6,215 nt of DNA, taken from assembly GCA_938039295.1 (NCBI GenBank), contig CALHUY010000007.1:1-6215 (forward strand). Direction: 5' to 3'. Of the stretch, positions 1-5,812 are shown piece by piece. How positions within the stretch are numbered: the stretch's first letter is position 1; every line of letters begins with the position of its first letter. The notes beneath the pieces are model-generated. The model was not told the origin of the DNA. It did no database searches and was given only the letters and a program-made list of their open reading frames with translations. The stretch is from an uncultured Solobacterium sp. GTDB taxonomy: Bacteria; Bacillota_I; Bacilli_A; Erysipelotrichales; Erysipelotrichaceae. Position numbers and translations under genes: made by a program.

Positions 1-389
1 GGCTTAATTGTATCGCTTGTATTTCCGCACTGTTCTCTTGCGAATGAAGATTCGGAATAAGCTGCATCTGCTAGAATTACATCAAATAATTTTAATTCTG
101 GTTGATAAGCACCAGCAGAACCGATACGAATAATGTTTTCTACATCATATTCTGAAAATAACTCGTAAGAGTAGATGCCGATAGATGGCATTCCCATTCC
201 TGATGCCATAACGGATACAGGCTTACCTTTCCAAGTTCCTGTGTATCCTTGAACACCGCGTACGTTATTAACTAATACTGGATTCTCCAAGAATGTTTCA
301 GCGATAAACTTTGCACGAAGTGGATCACCTGGCATTAAGACTGTTTTTGCAAACTGGCCTTTTTCGGCACTGTTATGTGGTGTAGACAT
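1..389 (-). CDS. deoD: Purine nucleoside phosphorylase, DeoD type (partial, C-terminus beyond left edge)
   Basis: The enzyme cleaves purine (deoxy)nucleosides with phosphate to free base and (deoxy)ribose-1-phosphate in cytosolic purine salvage. The first 129 codons are visible, starting at ATG 389-387, and the frame stays open to the window edge; the family is about 235-240 residues, so roughly half is missing. The translation opens MSTPHNSAEKGQFAK and aligns closely with E. coli DeoD from memory. Phosphate- and ribose-site residues are present: His5, the MPGDP loop (Gly21), Arg25, Arg44 in NNVRG, and Arg88-Ser91 in the IRIGSAG segment. The Met-Gly-Met-Pro-Ser segment (65-69) is also typical. 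A GAGG Shine-Dalgarno lies at 400-397, 7 nt before the start. It follows the YfcE-like gene by 38 bp on the same strand, so it is probably cotranscribed, with a possible extra promoter in the gap. The N-terminal match points to the hexameric DeoD class rather than the trimeric PunA class. Confidence 0.93.
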   Translation of the reverse strand, partial: MSTPHNSAEKGQFAKTVLMPGDPLRAKFIAETFLENPVLVNNVRGVQGYTGTWKGKPVSVMASGMGMPSIGIYSYELFSEYDVENIIRIGSAGAYQPELKLFDVILADAAYSESSFAREQCGNTSDTIK

Positions 390-415
390 GATTAATCCTC
401 AACTTTCTTTTCTCT

Positions 416-421
416 ATTATA
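416..421 (-). promoter_or_regulatory. Possible internal -10 box upstream of deoD
   Basis: On the minus strand a perfect TATAAT lies in the gap between the yfcE stop and the deoD start, about 27 nt before the deoD ATG. I see no good -35 hexamer at 16-18 bp inside the end of yfcE, so this may be a weak or chance match. If real, it would let deoD be expressed apart from yfcE. Confidence 0.3.
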
Positions 422-427
422 CATGAT

Positions 428-985
428 TTATAGCCAATCTGTATGCATGTATTGTTTATGATCAAGTGTGTAAACTGTAAATCCACCTTCGTTGATAATG
501 GCATATGTTCTTGGATGGTTTTCTTTTGGTAAAGAGATGGATCCTGGGTTTAAAAGTAAGATACCATCTTTTTCATAAGCAGTTGGAATATGCGTGTGAC
601 CTGAAAGGAAACTATCTCCCACACTTAGGGTAGGTAGATTATTTGGACCATATACATGGCCGTGTGACATAAAGATTTGATGTGCTCCATGGAAAAGGAT
701 ATTGTAGTCAGCAGTAATTGGAAAGTTCAGTACCATCTGGTCTACTTCCGCATCACAGTTACCACGTACTGCAATGATTTTATCTTTTAATGCATTCATG
801 ATTGAAATGACTTCTTTTGGGGCATAATCACTTGGTAAGTCGTTTCTTGGACCGTGATATAGAACATCTCCTAGGCAGAGAATCTTATCTGCTTGATGAT
901 ATGAGAAGGCTTCTTCCATTGCTTTTGCGCCTGAAAGAGCACCATGGATATCAGATACTACTAAAAATGTATGTTGATTCGTCAT
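428..985 (-). CDS. yfcE: YfcE-type metallophosphodiesterase
   Basis: This is a calcineurin-like metallophosphoesterase of 185 residues, the same size as E. coli YfcE (184), which hydrolyses artificial phosphodiesters with a Mn2+-preferring dinuclear centre; its natural substrate is not settled. All metal-site blocks are intact and in order: Asp12-Ile-His14-Gly, Gly39-Asp40, Gly75-Asn76-Cys-Asp, Ser107-His108-Gly-His, and Gly129-His130-Thr-His132. Segments diagnostic of YfcE itself also match, including GDVLYHGPRN (39-48), IAVRGNCDAEVDQM (71-84) and the LNPGSISLPK segment near the C-terminus. There is no signal peptide or membrane segment, so it should be cytosolic. The start at 985 has an AGAGG Shine-Dalgarno around 1000-996. 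It is divergent from coaBC and 38 bp upstream of deoD, which hints at a nucleotide or nucleoside salvage role, but that is inference. Confidence 0.93.
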   Translation of the reverse strand: MTNQHTFLVVSDIHGALSGAKAMEEAFSYHQADKILCLGDVLYHGPRNDLPSDYAPKEVISIMNALKDKIIAVRGNCDAEVDQMVLNFPITADYNILFHGAHQIFMSHGHVYGPNNLPTLSVGDSFLSGHTHIPTAYEKDGILLLNPGSISLPKENHPRTYAIINEGGFTVYTLDHKQYMHTDWL

Positions 986-1007
986 ATTTCATATACCTCT
1001 GCCACTA

Positions 1008-1016
1008 ATATTAGCA
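1008..1016 (-). promoter_or_regulatory. Candidate extended -10 for yfcE-deoD
   Basis: Read on the minus strand this is TG-C-TAATAT, an extended -10 with a 4/6 hexamer, about 16 nt upstream of the predicted transcript start and just ahead of the yfcE Shine-Dalgarno. No good -35 is visible at standard spacing. An alternative reading in the same stretch is TTGTAA, 18 bp, TATGCT. The choice is uncertain, but some promoter must lie within this 70-bp divergent gap. Confidence 0.35.
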
Positions 1017-1025
1017 TATTTTGCG

Positions 1026-1034
1026 TGTTATAAT
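1026..1034 (+). promoter_or_regulatory. Extended -10 promoter for the coaBC operon
   Basis: The sequence TGT-TATAAT is a perfect -10 hexamer with the extended TG element. The -35 region is poor, as is usual where TG compensates. Transcription would begin near 1041, leaving a very short leader of about 15 nt that contains little more than the AAGAAGG Shine-Dalgarno (1041-1047) before the ATG at 1056. It lies back to back with the yfcE promoter region. Confidence 0.6.
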
Positions 1035-1055
1035 ATTTACAAGAAGGTACAGTAT

Positions 1056-2240
1056 ATGAAAAATAAGTGCATCGTTGTAGGAGTAACAGCAGGGATTGCT
1101 GCATATAAAATTTGTCAGTTAGTTTCCTCGCTGAAAAAGCAGGGAAATGAAGTTCATGTCATTATGACAAAGGAAGCGGAGAAGTTTGTAACTCCTTTAA
1201 CATTCCAAACGCTCAGTAATCAAAAGGTTATTACAGATATGTTTACAGTGGACTATACACCAGATGTGCATCATATCTCACTGGCTAAGAAGGCTGATTT
1301 ATTTGTCGTGGCTCCAGCCACTGCAAATATCATTGCGAAGATAGCACATGGTTTAGCGGATGATATGTTAACGACTACATTCTTAGCGGCGACATGTCCA
1401 AAGTTAATCGTTCCTGCAATGAATACAAATATGTTAAATAATCCAATCACACAGGATAATATTGCGACATGTCAAAAATACGGTATGCATATCATGTGTA
1501 GTGATGCTGGATATCTTGCTTGTGGTGATGTGGGTGCAGGACGTTTACCTGAACCAGAAGAAATCGAAGATGCGATTGCGTCTCTTATAGAAACAGACCG
1601 CTATCTAAATGGAAAACATGTTGTGATTACTGCAGGTGCTACGCAAGAAGAGATTGATCCTGTACGGTATATAACAAATCATTCAACTGGAAAGATGGGT
1701 TATGCATTAGCGAAGGAAGCACGTAATGCTGGTGCTAGGGTAACACTAATTTCAGGTAAGACAAATCTAACAAAACCATATGGTGTTGATGTTGTAAATG
1801 TGACAAGTGCAGCTGATATGGCCAAGAGTGTTATTGATAATTTTGAAAAAGCTGATGTTGTAATCATGTCTGCAGCGGTTGCGGATTATACACCAATTGA
1901 AAAGGCAGAACAGAAAATCAAAAAGACTGATGGTGATTTATCGATTGTGCTTAAACGTACACAGGACATTCTATTAACAATCGGACAGAAGAAGCGTGAG
2001 GATCAGATAGTGATTGGCTTTGCGATGGAAACAGAACATCTTTTAGAAAATGCCGCAAAGAAACTACAAGAAAAGAACGCAAATTATATTATCGCAAATA
2101 GTATACGTGAACCTGGTGCTGGTTTTGGTGTAGATACAAATATTGTCAAAATTATTTCACCGACAAGCGTAGAAGATTTAGGATTATTATCCAAAGATGA
2201 AACAGCGAAAGAAATACTGCGTCATTGCCTAAAGAAGTGA
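1056..2240 (+). CDS. coaBC: Bifunctional phosphopantothenoylcysteine decarboxylase / phosphopantothenate-cysteine ligase
   Basis: CoaBC joins cysteine to 4'-phosphopantothenate in a CTP-dependent reaction, then decarboxylates the product to 4'-phosphopantetheine: steps two and three of coenzyme A synthesis from pantothenate. At 394 residues it has the full fused length. The N-terminal flavoprotein (CoaC) half, about 1-180, has the GVTAGIAAYK start (9-18), the catalytic His73 in HHISL, the APATAN segment (86-91), PAMN with Asn123, and the ACGDVGAGR loop (155-163) with catalytic Cys156. The C-terminal CoaB half, about 187-394, has ITAGATQEEIDPVRYITNHS (191-210), the TGKMG motif (211-215), the AAVADY segment (273-278) and the lysine cluster K287-I-K-K. 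No key residue is missing. The ATG at 1056 has AAGAAGG 8 nt upstream. It is first in a three-gene operon, and its TGA stop overlaps the coaX Shine-Dalgarno. Confidence 0.97.
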   Translation: MKNKCIVVGVTAGIAAYKICQLVSSLKKQGNEVHVIMTKEAEKFVTPLTFQTLSNQKVITDMFTVDYTPDVHHISLAKKADLFVVAPATANIIAKIAHGLADDMLTTTFLAATCPKLIVPAMNTNMLNNPITQDNIATCQKYGMHIMCSDAGYLACGDVGAGRLPEPEEIEDAIASLIETDRYLNGKHVVITAGATQEEIDPVRYITNHSTGKMGYALAKEARNAGARVTLISGKTNLTKPYGVDVVNVTSAADMAKSVIDNFEKADVVIMSAAVADYTPIEKAEQKIKKTDGDLSIVLKRTQDILLTIGQKKREDQIVIGFAMETEHLLENAAKKLQEKNANYIIANSIREPGAGFGVDTNIVKIISPTSVEDLGLLSKDETAKEILRHCLKK

Positions 2241-2243
2241 GGA
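2234..2243 (+). promoter_or_regulatory. Shine-Dalgarno that sets the coaX start
   Basis: The stretch GAAGTGAGGA includes the coaBC stop codon (TGA 2238-2240) and a GAGG core at 2239-2242, 6 nt before ATG 2249. This position supports ATG 2249 over the upstream in-frame TTG at 2225. It also suggests that ribosomes ending coaBC reinitiate at coaX. Confidence 0.75.
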
Positions 2244-2248
2244 CAATT

Positions 2249-3037
2249 ATGTTATTAACAATTGATGTTGGAAATACAAATATTTCCATGGGAATTCTTG
2301 ATGGAGAAGAGATTATTGGTCGTTATCGTCTTATGACACAAACGACACGTACTAGTGATGAGTATGGTTTCTTCATTACAACATTCTTAAATACATTGCA
2401 GTTAAAAGCTTCGGATATCACAGGTATTATCATTTCTTCCGTTGTACCAAAACTAATGTATTCTTTAACTTCTGCAGTGATTAAATACTTACATCAAAAA
2501 CCAATGATTGTAACTAATGAGATGCAGATGGATATCAAACTTGATACAGAGGCACCAAGGTCAATTGGTGCAGACCGTATTGTGAATACAACCTATGCAT
2601 GGAATACGTTTCATCGTTCATGCATTATTGTGGATTTTGGTACTGCAACAACATATGACTACATTGATCAAAATGGTGTCTTCCGCTATGTTGTGATTCA
2701 GCCAGGTTTAGGTATTAGTCTGAATGCATTAACTTCTATGACGGCTAAGCTACCAGAAATTGAGATTGTAAAGCCAAAGTCTATACTTGGTACAAATACA
2801 ATTGAAGGTATGCAGGCAGGTGTTGTATATGGCTACATTGGTTCTGTAGAATACATCATTAAAACAATGAAGAGGGAACTTAATGATCCATCATGCATGG
2901 TTGTTGCGACAGGTGGTTTAGGTAAGATTATCGCAAGTGAAACAGATGAGATTAATGCATATGATGCGGATATAGCATATAAGGGAATGAAGATTTTATA
3001 CGATATCAATAAGGGGAAAGACTATGAAAATCTTTGA
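2249..3037 (+). CDS. coaX: Type III pantothenate kinase
   Basis: CoaX phosphorylates pantothenate with ATP, the committed step of coenzyme A synthesis; type III enzymes belong to the ASKHA fold and are not feedback-inhibited by CoA. With the ATG at 2249 the protein has 262 residues, normal for the family, and begins directly with the phosphate-binding DVGNTN motif (6-11). The three conserved acidic residues are present: Asp6, Asp109 in GADRI, and Asp129 in DFGTATT. TAKLPEIE (165-172), the G-T-N-T-I-E-G-M segment (181-188) and VATGGLG (219-225) are also typical. Two places depart from family consensus: the Gly-Gly usually found before I-x-P-G is Tyr147-Val148, and the Tyr-Asp-Asn-Pro segment before GADR reads differently (LDTEAPRS). 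The gene starts 8 nt after the coaBC stop and overlaps the dipeptidase by 14 nt, so coupling is likely. An in-frame TTG at 2225 was rejected as the start. Confidence 0.94.
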   Translation: MLLTIDVGNTNISMGILDGEEIIGRYRLMTQTTRTSDEYGFFITTFLNTLQLKASDITGIIISSVVPKLMYSLTSAVIKYLHQKPMIVTNEMQMDIKLDTEAPRSIGADRIVNTTYAWNTFHRSCIIVDFGTATTYDYIDQNGVFRYVVIQPGLGISLNALTSMTAKLPEIEIVKPKSILGTNTIEGMQAGVVYGYIGSVEYIIKTMKRELNDPSCMVVATGGLGKIIASETDEINAYDADIAYKGMKILYDINKGKDYENL

Positions 3038-3947
3038 TTTACATGCGGATTTAGCAGAAGCTATTAAACCATTCTATACGGATGGTAAAACATCCATCTT
3101 AAAGAAAGATTGGAGCACTCGTTTTAAACAAGGGCAGATTGCATATACTTCTGCAGCTAGTTTCTTTGTAGGAACGGAGAGCTGGCAAGAGATGCAAGAT
3201 GTTGTTAGAAAAGTGAAGAATGATATTACTGCCTCTGGATATAAAGTTATCTATACCAAGGATGATTTAGATGATGAGCAACAGGGTACAGCATTCTTAA
3301 TGACAATTGAAGGAATGTGTGGCATTCATGAAGATGTAGAAGAGAAGATTCAATGGTTATACGACGAGGGTAATCGGATTGGCTCTCTATGTTGGAATGA
3401 TCAAAATGCACTGGCAACAGGTAACTCAGGTGATCCTACAAGAGGGTTAACAGAACTTGGTAAGCAAGCAATCGCGAAGATGAATGAATTACATATGATT
3501 GTGGATGTATCTCATGCTAATGAGAAGACATTCTGGGATATTCTTTCCTGTTCAACACAACCGATAATCGCTACCCACTCAAATGCGAAGGGCCGTTGTT
3601 TTGTGGAAAGAAACCTTACAGATCAACAGATTCGTGCGATTGCACGTAAAGATGGCTTAATTGGCATGAATGCATGTTGTTCGTTTATTCATACAGAACA
3701 ACAAAAACAAGATGCACTACATCTAGCAAAACATGCAAAGTACGTAGCAGATCTTGTTGGAGTAAAACATGTTGCTTGTGGATTTGACTTCGGTGAGTAT
3801 TATAACGATGGTGAGGAACATAATATGTATGGTCCTTCCCAGGCACAGAATTTCATCAAAGCATTACAGCGTGTTGGATTTACAAATGAAGAAATCAAAG
3901 ATATTGCATATCGCAATGTTCTGCGTTTTCTAAGAAAATACATGTAA
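3024..3947 (+). CDS. Membrane-dipeptidase-like (peptidase M19) zinc dipeptidase, probably cytosolic
   Basis: This 307-residue protein belongs to the renal/membrane dipeptidase family M19, which hydrolyses dipeptides, often with D- or unusual C-terminal residues, at a dinuclear zinc centre. The metal ligands appear in order: His7 and Asp9 in FDLHAD, bridging Glu96 in MTIEGM, His164 in VDVSHAN, His185 in ATHSN, and Asp255 in GFDFGEYY, where many relatives have GSDFDG. The segments GNRIGSLCWN (116-125) and NSGDPTRGLTELGK (134-147) are typical of the family. No signal peptide or membrane segment is present, so despite the family name it should be cytosolic. The ATG lies 14 nt inside coaX, with an AAGGGG Shine-Dalgarno at 3011-3016, 7 nt upstream. 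Its substrate cannot be read from the sequence. Release of cysteine from Cys-Gly would fit the CoA operon, but D-amino-acid dipeptides from cell-wall turnover are equally possible. Confidence 0.92.
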   Translation: MKIFDLHADLAEAIKPFYTDGKTSILKKDWSTRFKQGQIAYTSAASFFVGTESWQEMQDVVRKVKNDITASGYKVIYTKDDLDDEQQGTAFLMTIEGMCGIHEDVEEKIQWLYDEGNRIGSLCWNDQNALATGNSGDPTRGLTELGKQAIAKMNELHMIVDVSHANEKTFWDILSCSTQPIIATHSNAKGRCFVERNLTDQQIRAIARKDGLIGMNACCSFIHTEQQKQDALHLAKHAKYVADLVGVKHVACGFDFGEYYNDGEEHNMYGPSQAQNFIKALQRVGFTNEEIKDIAYRNVLRFLRKYM

Positions 3948-3952
3948 AAAGA

Positions 3953-3985
3953 AAAGCTCTTGTGCATTTTTAGCACAGGAGCTTT
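3953..3985. terminator. Bidirectional intrinsic terminator between convergent genes
   Basis: Arms AAAGCTCTTGTGC and GCACAGGAGCTTT pair over 13 positions around a 7-nt loop. The single non-identical position gives a G·U pair in the plus transcript and an A·C mismatch in the minus transcript. The minus-strand reading is followed by a U-rich run (TTTTCTTTTT). The plus-strand reading has only a weak, interrupted T stretch. It lies between the dipeptidase stop (3947) and the nucleotidyltransferase stop (3987) and probably serves both. Confidence 0.8.
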
Positions 3986-3986
3986 A

Positions 3987-4895
3987 TTACTTCCAAAGAA
4001 TATCTGGATAAATTCCAGCTTCCTTCATTTCAGCAATCTTTTCAACTACAAGAGGCTTGTCTTCTTGATAAGTTACACCAAACCATTGGTCCTTAGAGGA
4101 AAGTACTTTAACAGTACACTTGCCATCTTTTACCATCTGACCAACTGTTGTAGGGATAACATATTCACACTTCATTGGATTAGATTCTATATTTGCATGA
4201 ATGAATTCATCAAAGTATACATCCATGTCTTCAAATACCTTAGGTGTAAATCCCCAGAAGTTCATAGATACTAATGCATTAGGATCCATTTCTTTCCAAG
4301 TGCCATTGTCATCGTAAACGACTTTGCCATCTTTACGAGCAATCTTCTGTACTTCGACAATGCTTGTGAGGTTACCGTTTTCGTCTTGTTGGCATACACC
4401 ACGTGTCACTGTTCCATGGTCTGTAAGTGTGTTATTTGCGGCATAACCAACCATTGCATAATGGTCATCACTTACTTCTGTTGTTAGGAAGTTATAAATA
4501 ACTTTGTATGCGTCCTTACCATAGAAGTCATCTGCGTTGATAATCGCAAATGGTCCATCTACAACACCCTTACATGCAAGCAATGCATGTGTTGTGCCCC
4601 ATGGCTTTTCACGTCCTTCAGGTACTGTAATATCAGATGGGACATTGTTAATATCCTGATATGCAAACTTCACGTTCATTCCCTTAGATACGCGGTCTGT
4701 TAATGCAGTGTGGAATGCTTGTTCATGTTCACGACGGATGATGAGAACAACATCCTCAAATCCTGCTTCTTTTGCGTCATAGATAGAAAATTCTATGATC
4801 GGTTCACCATGGCTTCCAACTCCATCAATCTGTTTCATTCCACCATAGCGGCTACCCATTCCGGCAGCCAAAATAACTAATGTAGGCTTCTTCAT
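3987..4895 (-). CDS. Nucleotidyltransferase of the sugar-phosphate NTP-transferase fold
   Basis: This 302-residue protein has the GT-A-like nucleotidyltransferase fold that transfers NMP to sugar- or alcohol-phosphates, giving NDP-activated precursors. The N-terminal signature LAAGMGSRYGG (9-19), with Lys21-Gln22, binds the NTP. KPWGTTHALL (97-106) and INADDFYG (119-126, Asp122 as probable Mg2+ ligand) complete the catalytic site. SMNFWGF (210-216) and WFGVTYQEDK (271-280) are further conserved-looking blocks. It lacks a left-handed beta-helix, so it is not GlmU-like in length. Relatives in Firmicutes often sit next to a choline/aminoglycoside-kinase-like gene, suggesting activation of a phospho-alcohol for the cell surface. 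No such partner is present here, so the substrate is unknown. The ATG at 4895 has an AAAGGGA Shine-Dalgarno about 7 nt upstream. It appears to be monocistronic, convergent with the dipeptidase and divergent from maf. Confidence 0.85.
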   Translation of the reverse strand: MKKPTLVILAAGMGSRYGGMKQIDGVGSHGEPIIEFSIYDAKEAGFEDVVLIIRREHEQAFHTALTDRVSKGMNVKFAYQDINNVPSDITVPEGREKPWGTTHALLACKGVVDGPFAIINADDFYGKDAYKVIYNFLTTEVSDDHYAMVGYAANNTLTDHGTVTRGVCQQDENGNLTSIVEVQKIARKDGKVVYDDNGTWKEMDPNALVSMNFWGFTPKVFEDMDVYFDEFIHANIESNPMKCEYVIPTTVGQMVKDGKCTVKVLSSKDQWFGVTYQEDKPLVVEKIAEMKEAGIYPDILWK

Positions 4896-4928
4896 TCTTA
4901 ATCCCTTTCAATTTTTATTCCTTTGATA

Positions 4929-4937
4929 ATTATATCA
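4929..4937 (-). promoter_or_regulatory. Extended -10 promoter for the nucleotidyltransferase
   Basis: Read on the minus strand this is TGA-TATAAT, a perfect -10 with the extended TG element and no clear -35. The start would be near 4922, giving a leader of about 26 nt before the ATG at 4895. Confidence 0.6.
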
Positions 4938-4969
4938 CGTAAGCACTTTCATTAATTCCTAATTTTTCA

Positions 4970-4975
4970 TAAAAT
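4970..4975 (+). promoter_or_regulatory. Candidate -10 box for maf
   Basis: TAAAAT (5/6 match) lies 21 nt before the maf ATG, in the AT-rich divergent gap. No convincing -35 is visible at 16-18 bp. The Shine-Dalgarno AGAGG ends at 4990, 6 nt before the ATG. The promoter call is weak, but the gap must contain one because maf has no upstream gene on its strand. Confidence 0.35.
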
Positions 4976-4996
4976 AATAAAAGAAAGAGGATATTT

Positions 4997-5560
4997 ATGA
5001 GAGAAATCGTACTAGCTTCACAAAGTCCACGAAGAAAAGAGTTATTAGAGAAAACAGGATTCCCATTTATTTGTGATCCAGCTGATATTGATGAGACCAT
5101 CGACTTGCAGAAAGACCTTGTTGAAGAAAGTAAAAACTTATCCCGTCGTAAGGCAGAAACTGTATTGGAACGACATCCTGAAGCTATTGTTATCGGTAGT
5201 GATACTTTGGTTTTATGTGATAACCAAGTCATGGGAAAACCGGAAGATGATGAAGATGCTTTTCAGATGTTAAAGAAACTTCAAAATCATAAGAGCCAAG
5301 TGCTAACAAGTTTGTGCATCATCAGTCAAAAGAAGTGCTTTACGTACGCAAGTATCACAGATGTATATTTTGCAAAAATGAGTGATAAAGAAATCTGGGA
5401 TTACATTCATACAGGAGAAACAAGAGATAAAGCAGGTGCTTACGCAATACAAGGATTTGGTGGCAGATACATCAAAGAGATTCATGGAGATTATTATGCC
5501 ATTATGGGCCTGTCTTTACAGGTTGTTTATAACGAACTGAAAAACGGTACGGATTATTGA
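4997..5560 (+). CDS. maf: Maf/YhdE-type nucleoside triphosphate pyrophosphatase
   Basis: Maf proteins hydrolyse non-canonical or pyrimidine NTPs to NMP and pyrophosphate and are linked to septum inhibition in Bacillus. The 187 residues match the full family length. Signature elements are LASQSPRRKELL (6-17) with Arg12-Arg13, the Asp-Glu-Thr segment with Glu33, GSDT (67-70) with Asp69, the MGKP lysine (Lys81), and DKAGAYAIQGFGG (144-156) with Gln152. The ITDVYFAKMSDKEI segment (120-133) resembles the E. coli YhdE branch, which acts on dTTP and UTP, so that specificity is the best guess. The usual His before the V-x-T strand is replaced in HKSQVLTS. It is cytosolic with no membrane segment. Translation starts at ATG 4997 with AGAGG 6 nt upstream. 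Its TGA stop lies inside the probable -35 box of the downstream tRNA gene. Confidence 0.95.
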   Translation: MREIVLASQSPRRKELLEKTGFPFICDPADIDETIDLQKDLVEESKNLSRRKAETVLERHPEAIVIGSDTLVLCDNQVMGKPEDDEDAFQMLKKLQNHKSQVLTSLCIISQKKCFTYASITDVYFAKMSDKEIWDYIHTGETRDKAGAYAIQGFGGRYIKEIHGDYYAIMGLSLQVVYNELKNGTDY

Positions 5561-5584
5561 TTTTTAGGTGTAGTTTGTTATTAT
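5557..5584 (+). promoter_or_regulatory. Promoter of the tRNA-Thr gene
   Basis: A -35-like TTGATT (5557-5562), a 16-bp spacer and an extended -10 TGT-TATTAT (5576-5584, 5/6 hexamer) place the start near 5591, about 5 nt before the mature tRNA 5' end. The -35 overlaps the maf stop codon. Confidence 0.6.
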
Positions 5585-5595
5585 ATAAAGGCTAT

Positions 5596-5666
5596 GCCGC
5601 TTTAGTATAGTGGTAATACGCATCCATGGTAAGGATGAACGAGCAGTTCAATTCTGCTAAGCGGCA
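5596..5666 (+). tRNA. tRNA-Thr (anticodon GGU)
   Basis: A full cloverleaf folds by eye. The acceptor stem GCCGCTT/AAGCGGC has 7 perfect pairs. The D stem is GTAT/ATAC with a 7-nt loop. The anticodon stem CATCC/GGATG encloses loop ATGGTAA, with anticodon GGT at 5628-5630 reading ACC and ACU. The variable loop has 4 nt. The T stem AGCAG/CTGCT encloses TTCAATT, and the discriminator base is A at 5666. The mature body is 71 nt. The CCA end is not encoded (the next bases are CTT), so it must be added by the CCA-adding enzyme. G1-C72, C2-G71 and anticodon bases G35-U36 agree with threonine identity. It has its own promoter and terminator. Confidence 0.95.
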
Positions 5667-5675
5667 CTTTATGCA

Positions 5676-5703
5676 TTAAAACCCTTCGAATGAAGGGTTT
5701 TAA
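5676..5703 (+). terminator. Intrinsic terminator after tRNA-Thr
   Basis: A 12-bp perfect stem, TTAAAACCCTTC against GAAGGGTTTTAA around the loop GAAT, begins 10 nt after the tRNA. The T-rich right arm and the following ATTTTG provide the U tract. The AT-rich base of the stem makes it nearly symmetric, so it could also stop minus-strand transcripts. Confidence 0.85.
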
Positions 5704-5709
5704 ATTTTG

Positions 5710-5740
5710 TTGGCAGTATTTTGGTAGGTTTTTATATAAT
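5710..5740 (+). promoter_or_regulatory. Candidate distal promoter for the small ORF
   Basis: TTGGCA (5710-5715, 5/6) and a perfect TATAAT (5735-5740) are separated by 19 bp, longer than the optimum of 17. Just downstream, CTAAC (5742-5746) and GTTAG (5754-5758) form a 5-bp inverted repeat around a 7-nt loop, which could be an operator or a small 5' hairpin. Confidence 0.4.
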
Positions 5741-5781
5741 CCTAACGTGAAAAGTTAGATCCCATATTAAAAATGTGAAAG

Positions 5782-5812
5782 TTGAATATATTTGTTCACA
5801 AAATTCTATAAT
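5782..5812 (+). promoter_or_regulatory. Candidate proximal promoter with internal palindrome
   Basis: TTGAAT (5782-5787) and a perfect TATAAT (5807-5812) are again 19 bp apart. The spacer holds the palindrome TTTGT-TC-ACAAA (5791-5802), placed where a repressor could block RNA polymerase. The start would be near 5819, about 24 nt before the ATG at 5843. The stretch is very AT-rich, so chance matches are possible. Confidence 0.4.

Noticed and set aside
2225..2248. TTG 2225 as an upstream in-frame start for coaX, adding eight residues
   Set aside because: It lies within coaBC with no Shine-Dalgarno at the right distance, and it would place extra residues before the DVGNTN motif, which is normally near the very N-terminus. 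ATG 2249 has GAGG 6 nt upstream.
3960..4274. 104-codon plus-strand frame opposite the nucleotidyltransferase
   Set aside because: It starts within the terminator hairpin, lies antisense to a well-supported gene, and has an implausible Cys/Phe/Tyr-rich composition.
4930..5485. Minus-strand open frames (5232-4930 and 5485-5303) antisense to maf
   Set aside because: Both are shadows of the maf coding sequence, with Ser/Cys-rich translations and no initiation signals.
5596..5666. tRNA-Thr 3' end as an integration (attachment) site for a mobile element
   Set aside because: No second copy of the tRNA 3' end and no integrase gene is visible downstream, and a normal terminator follows the tRNA directly.
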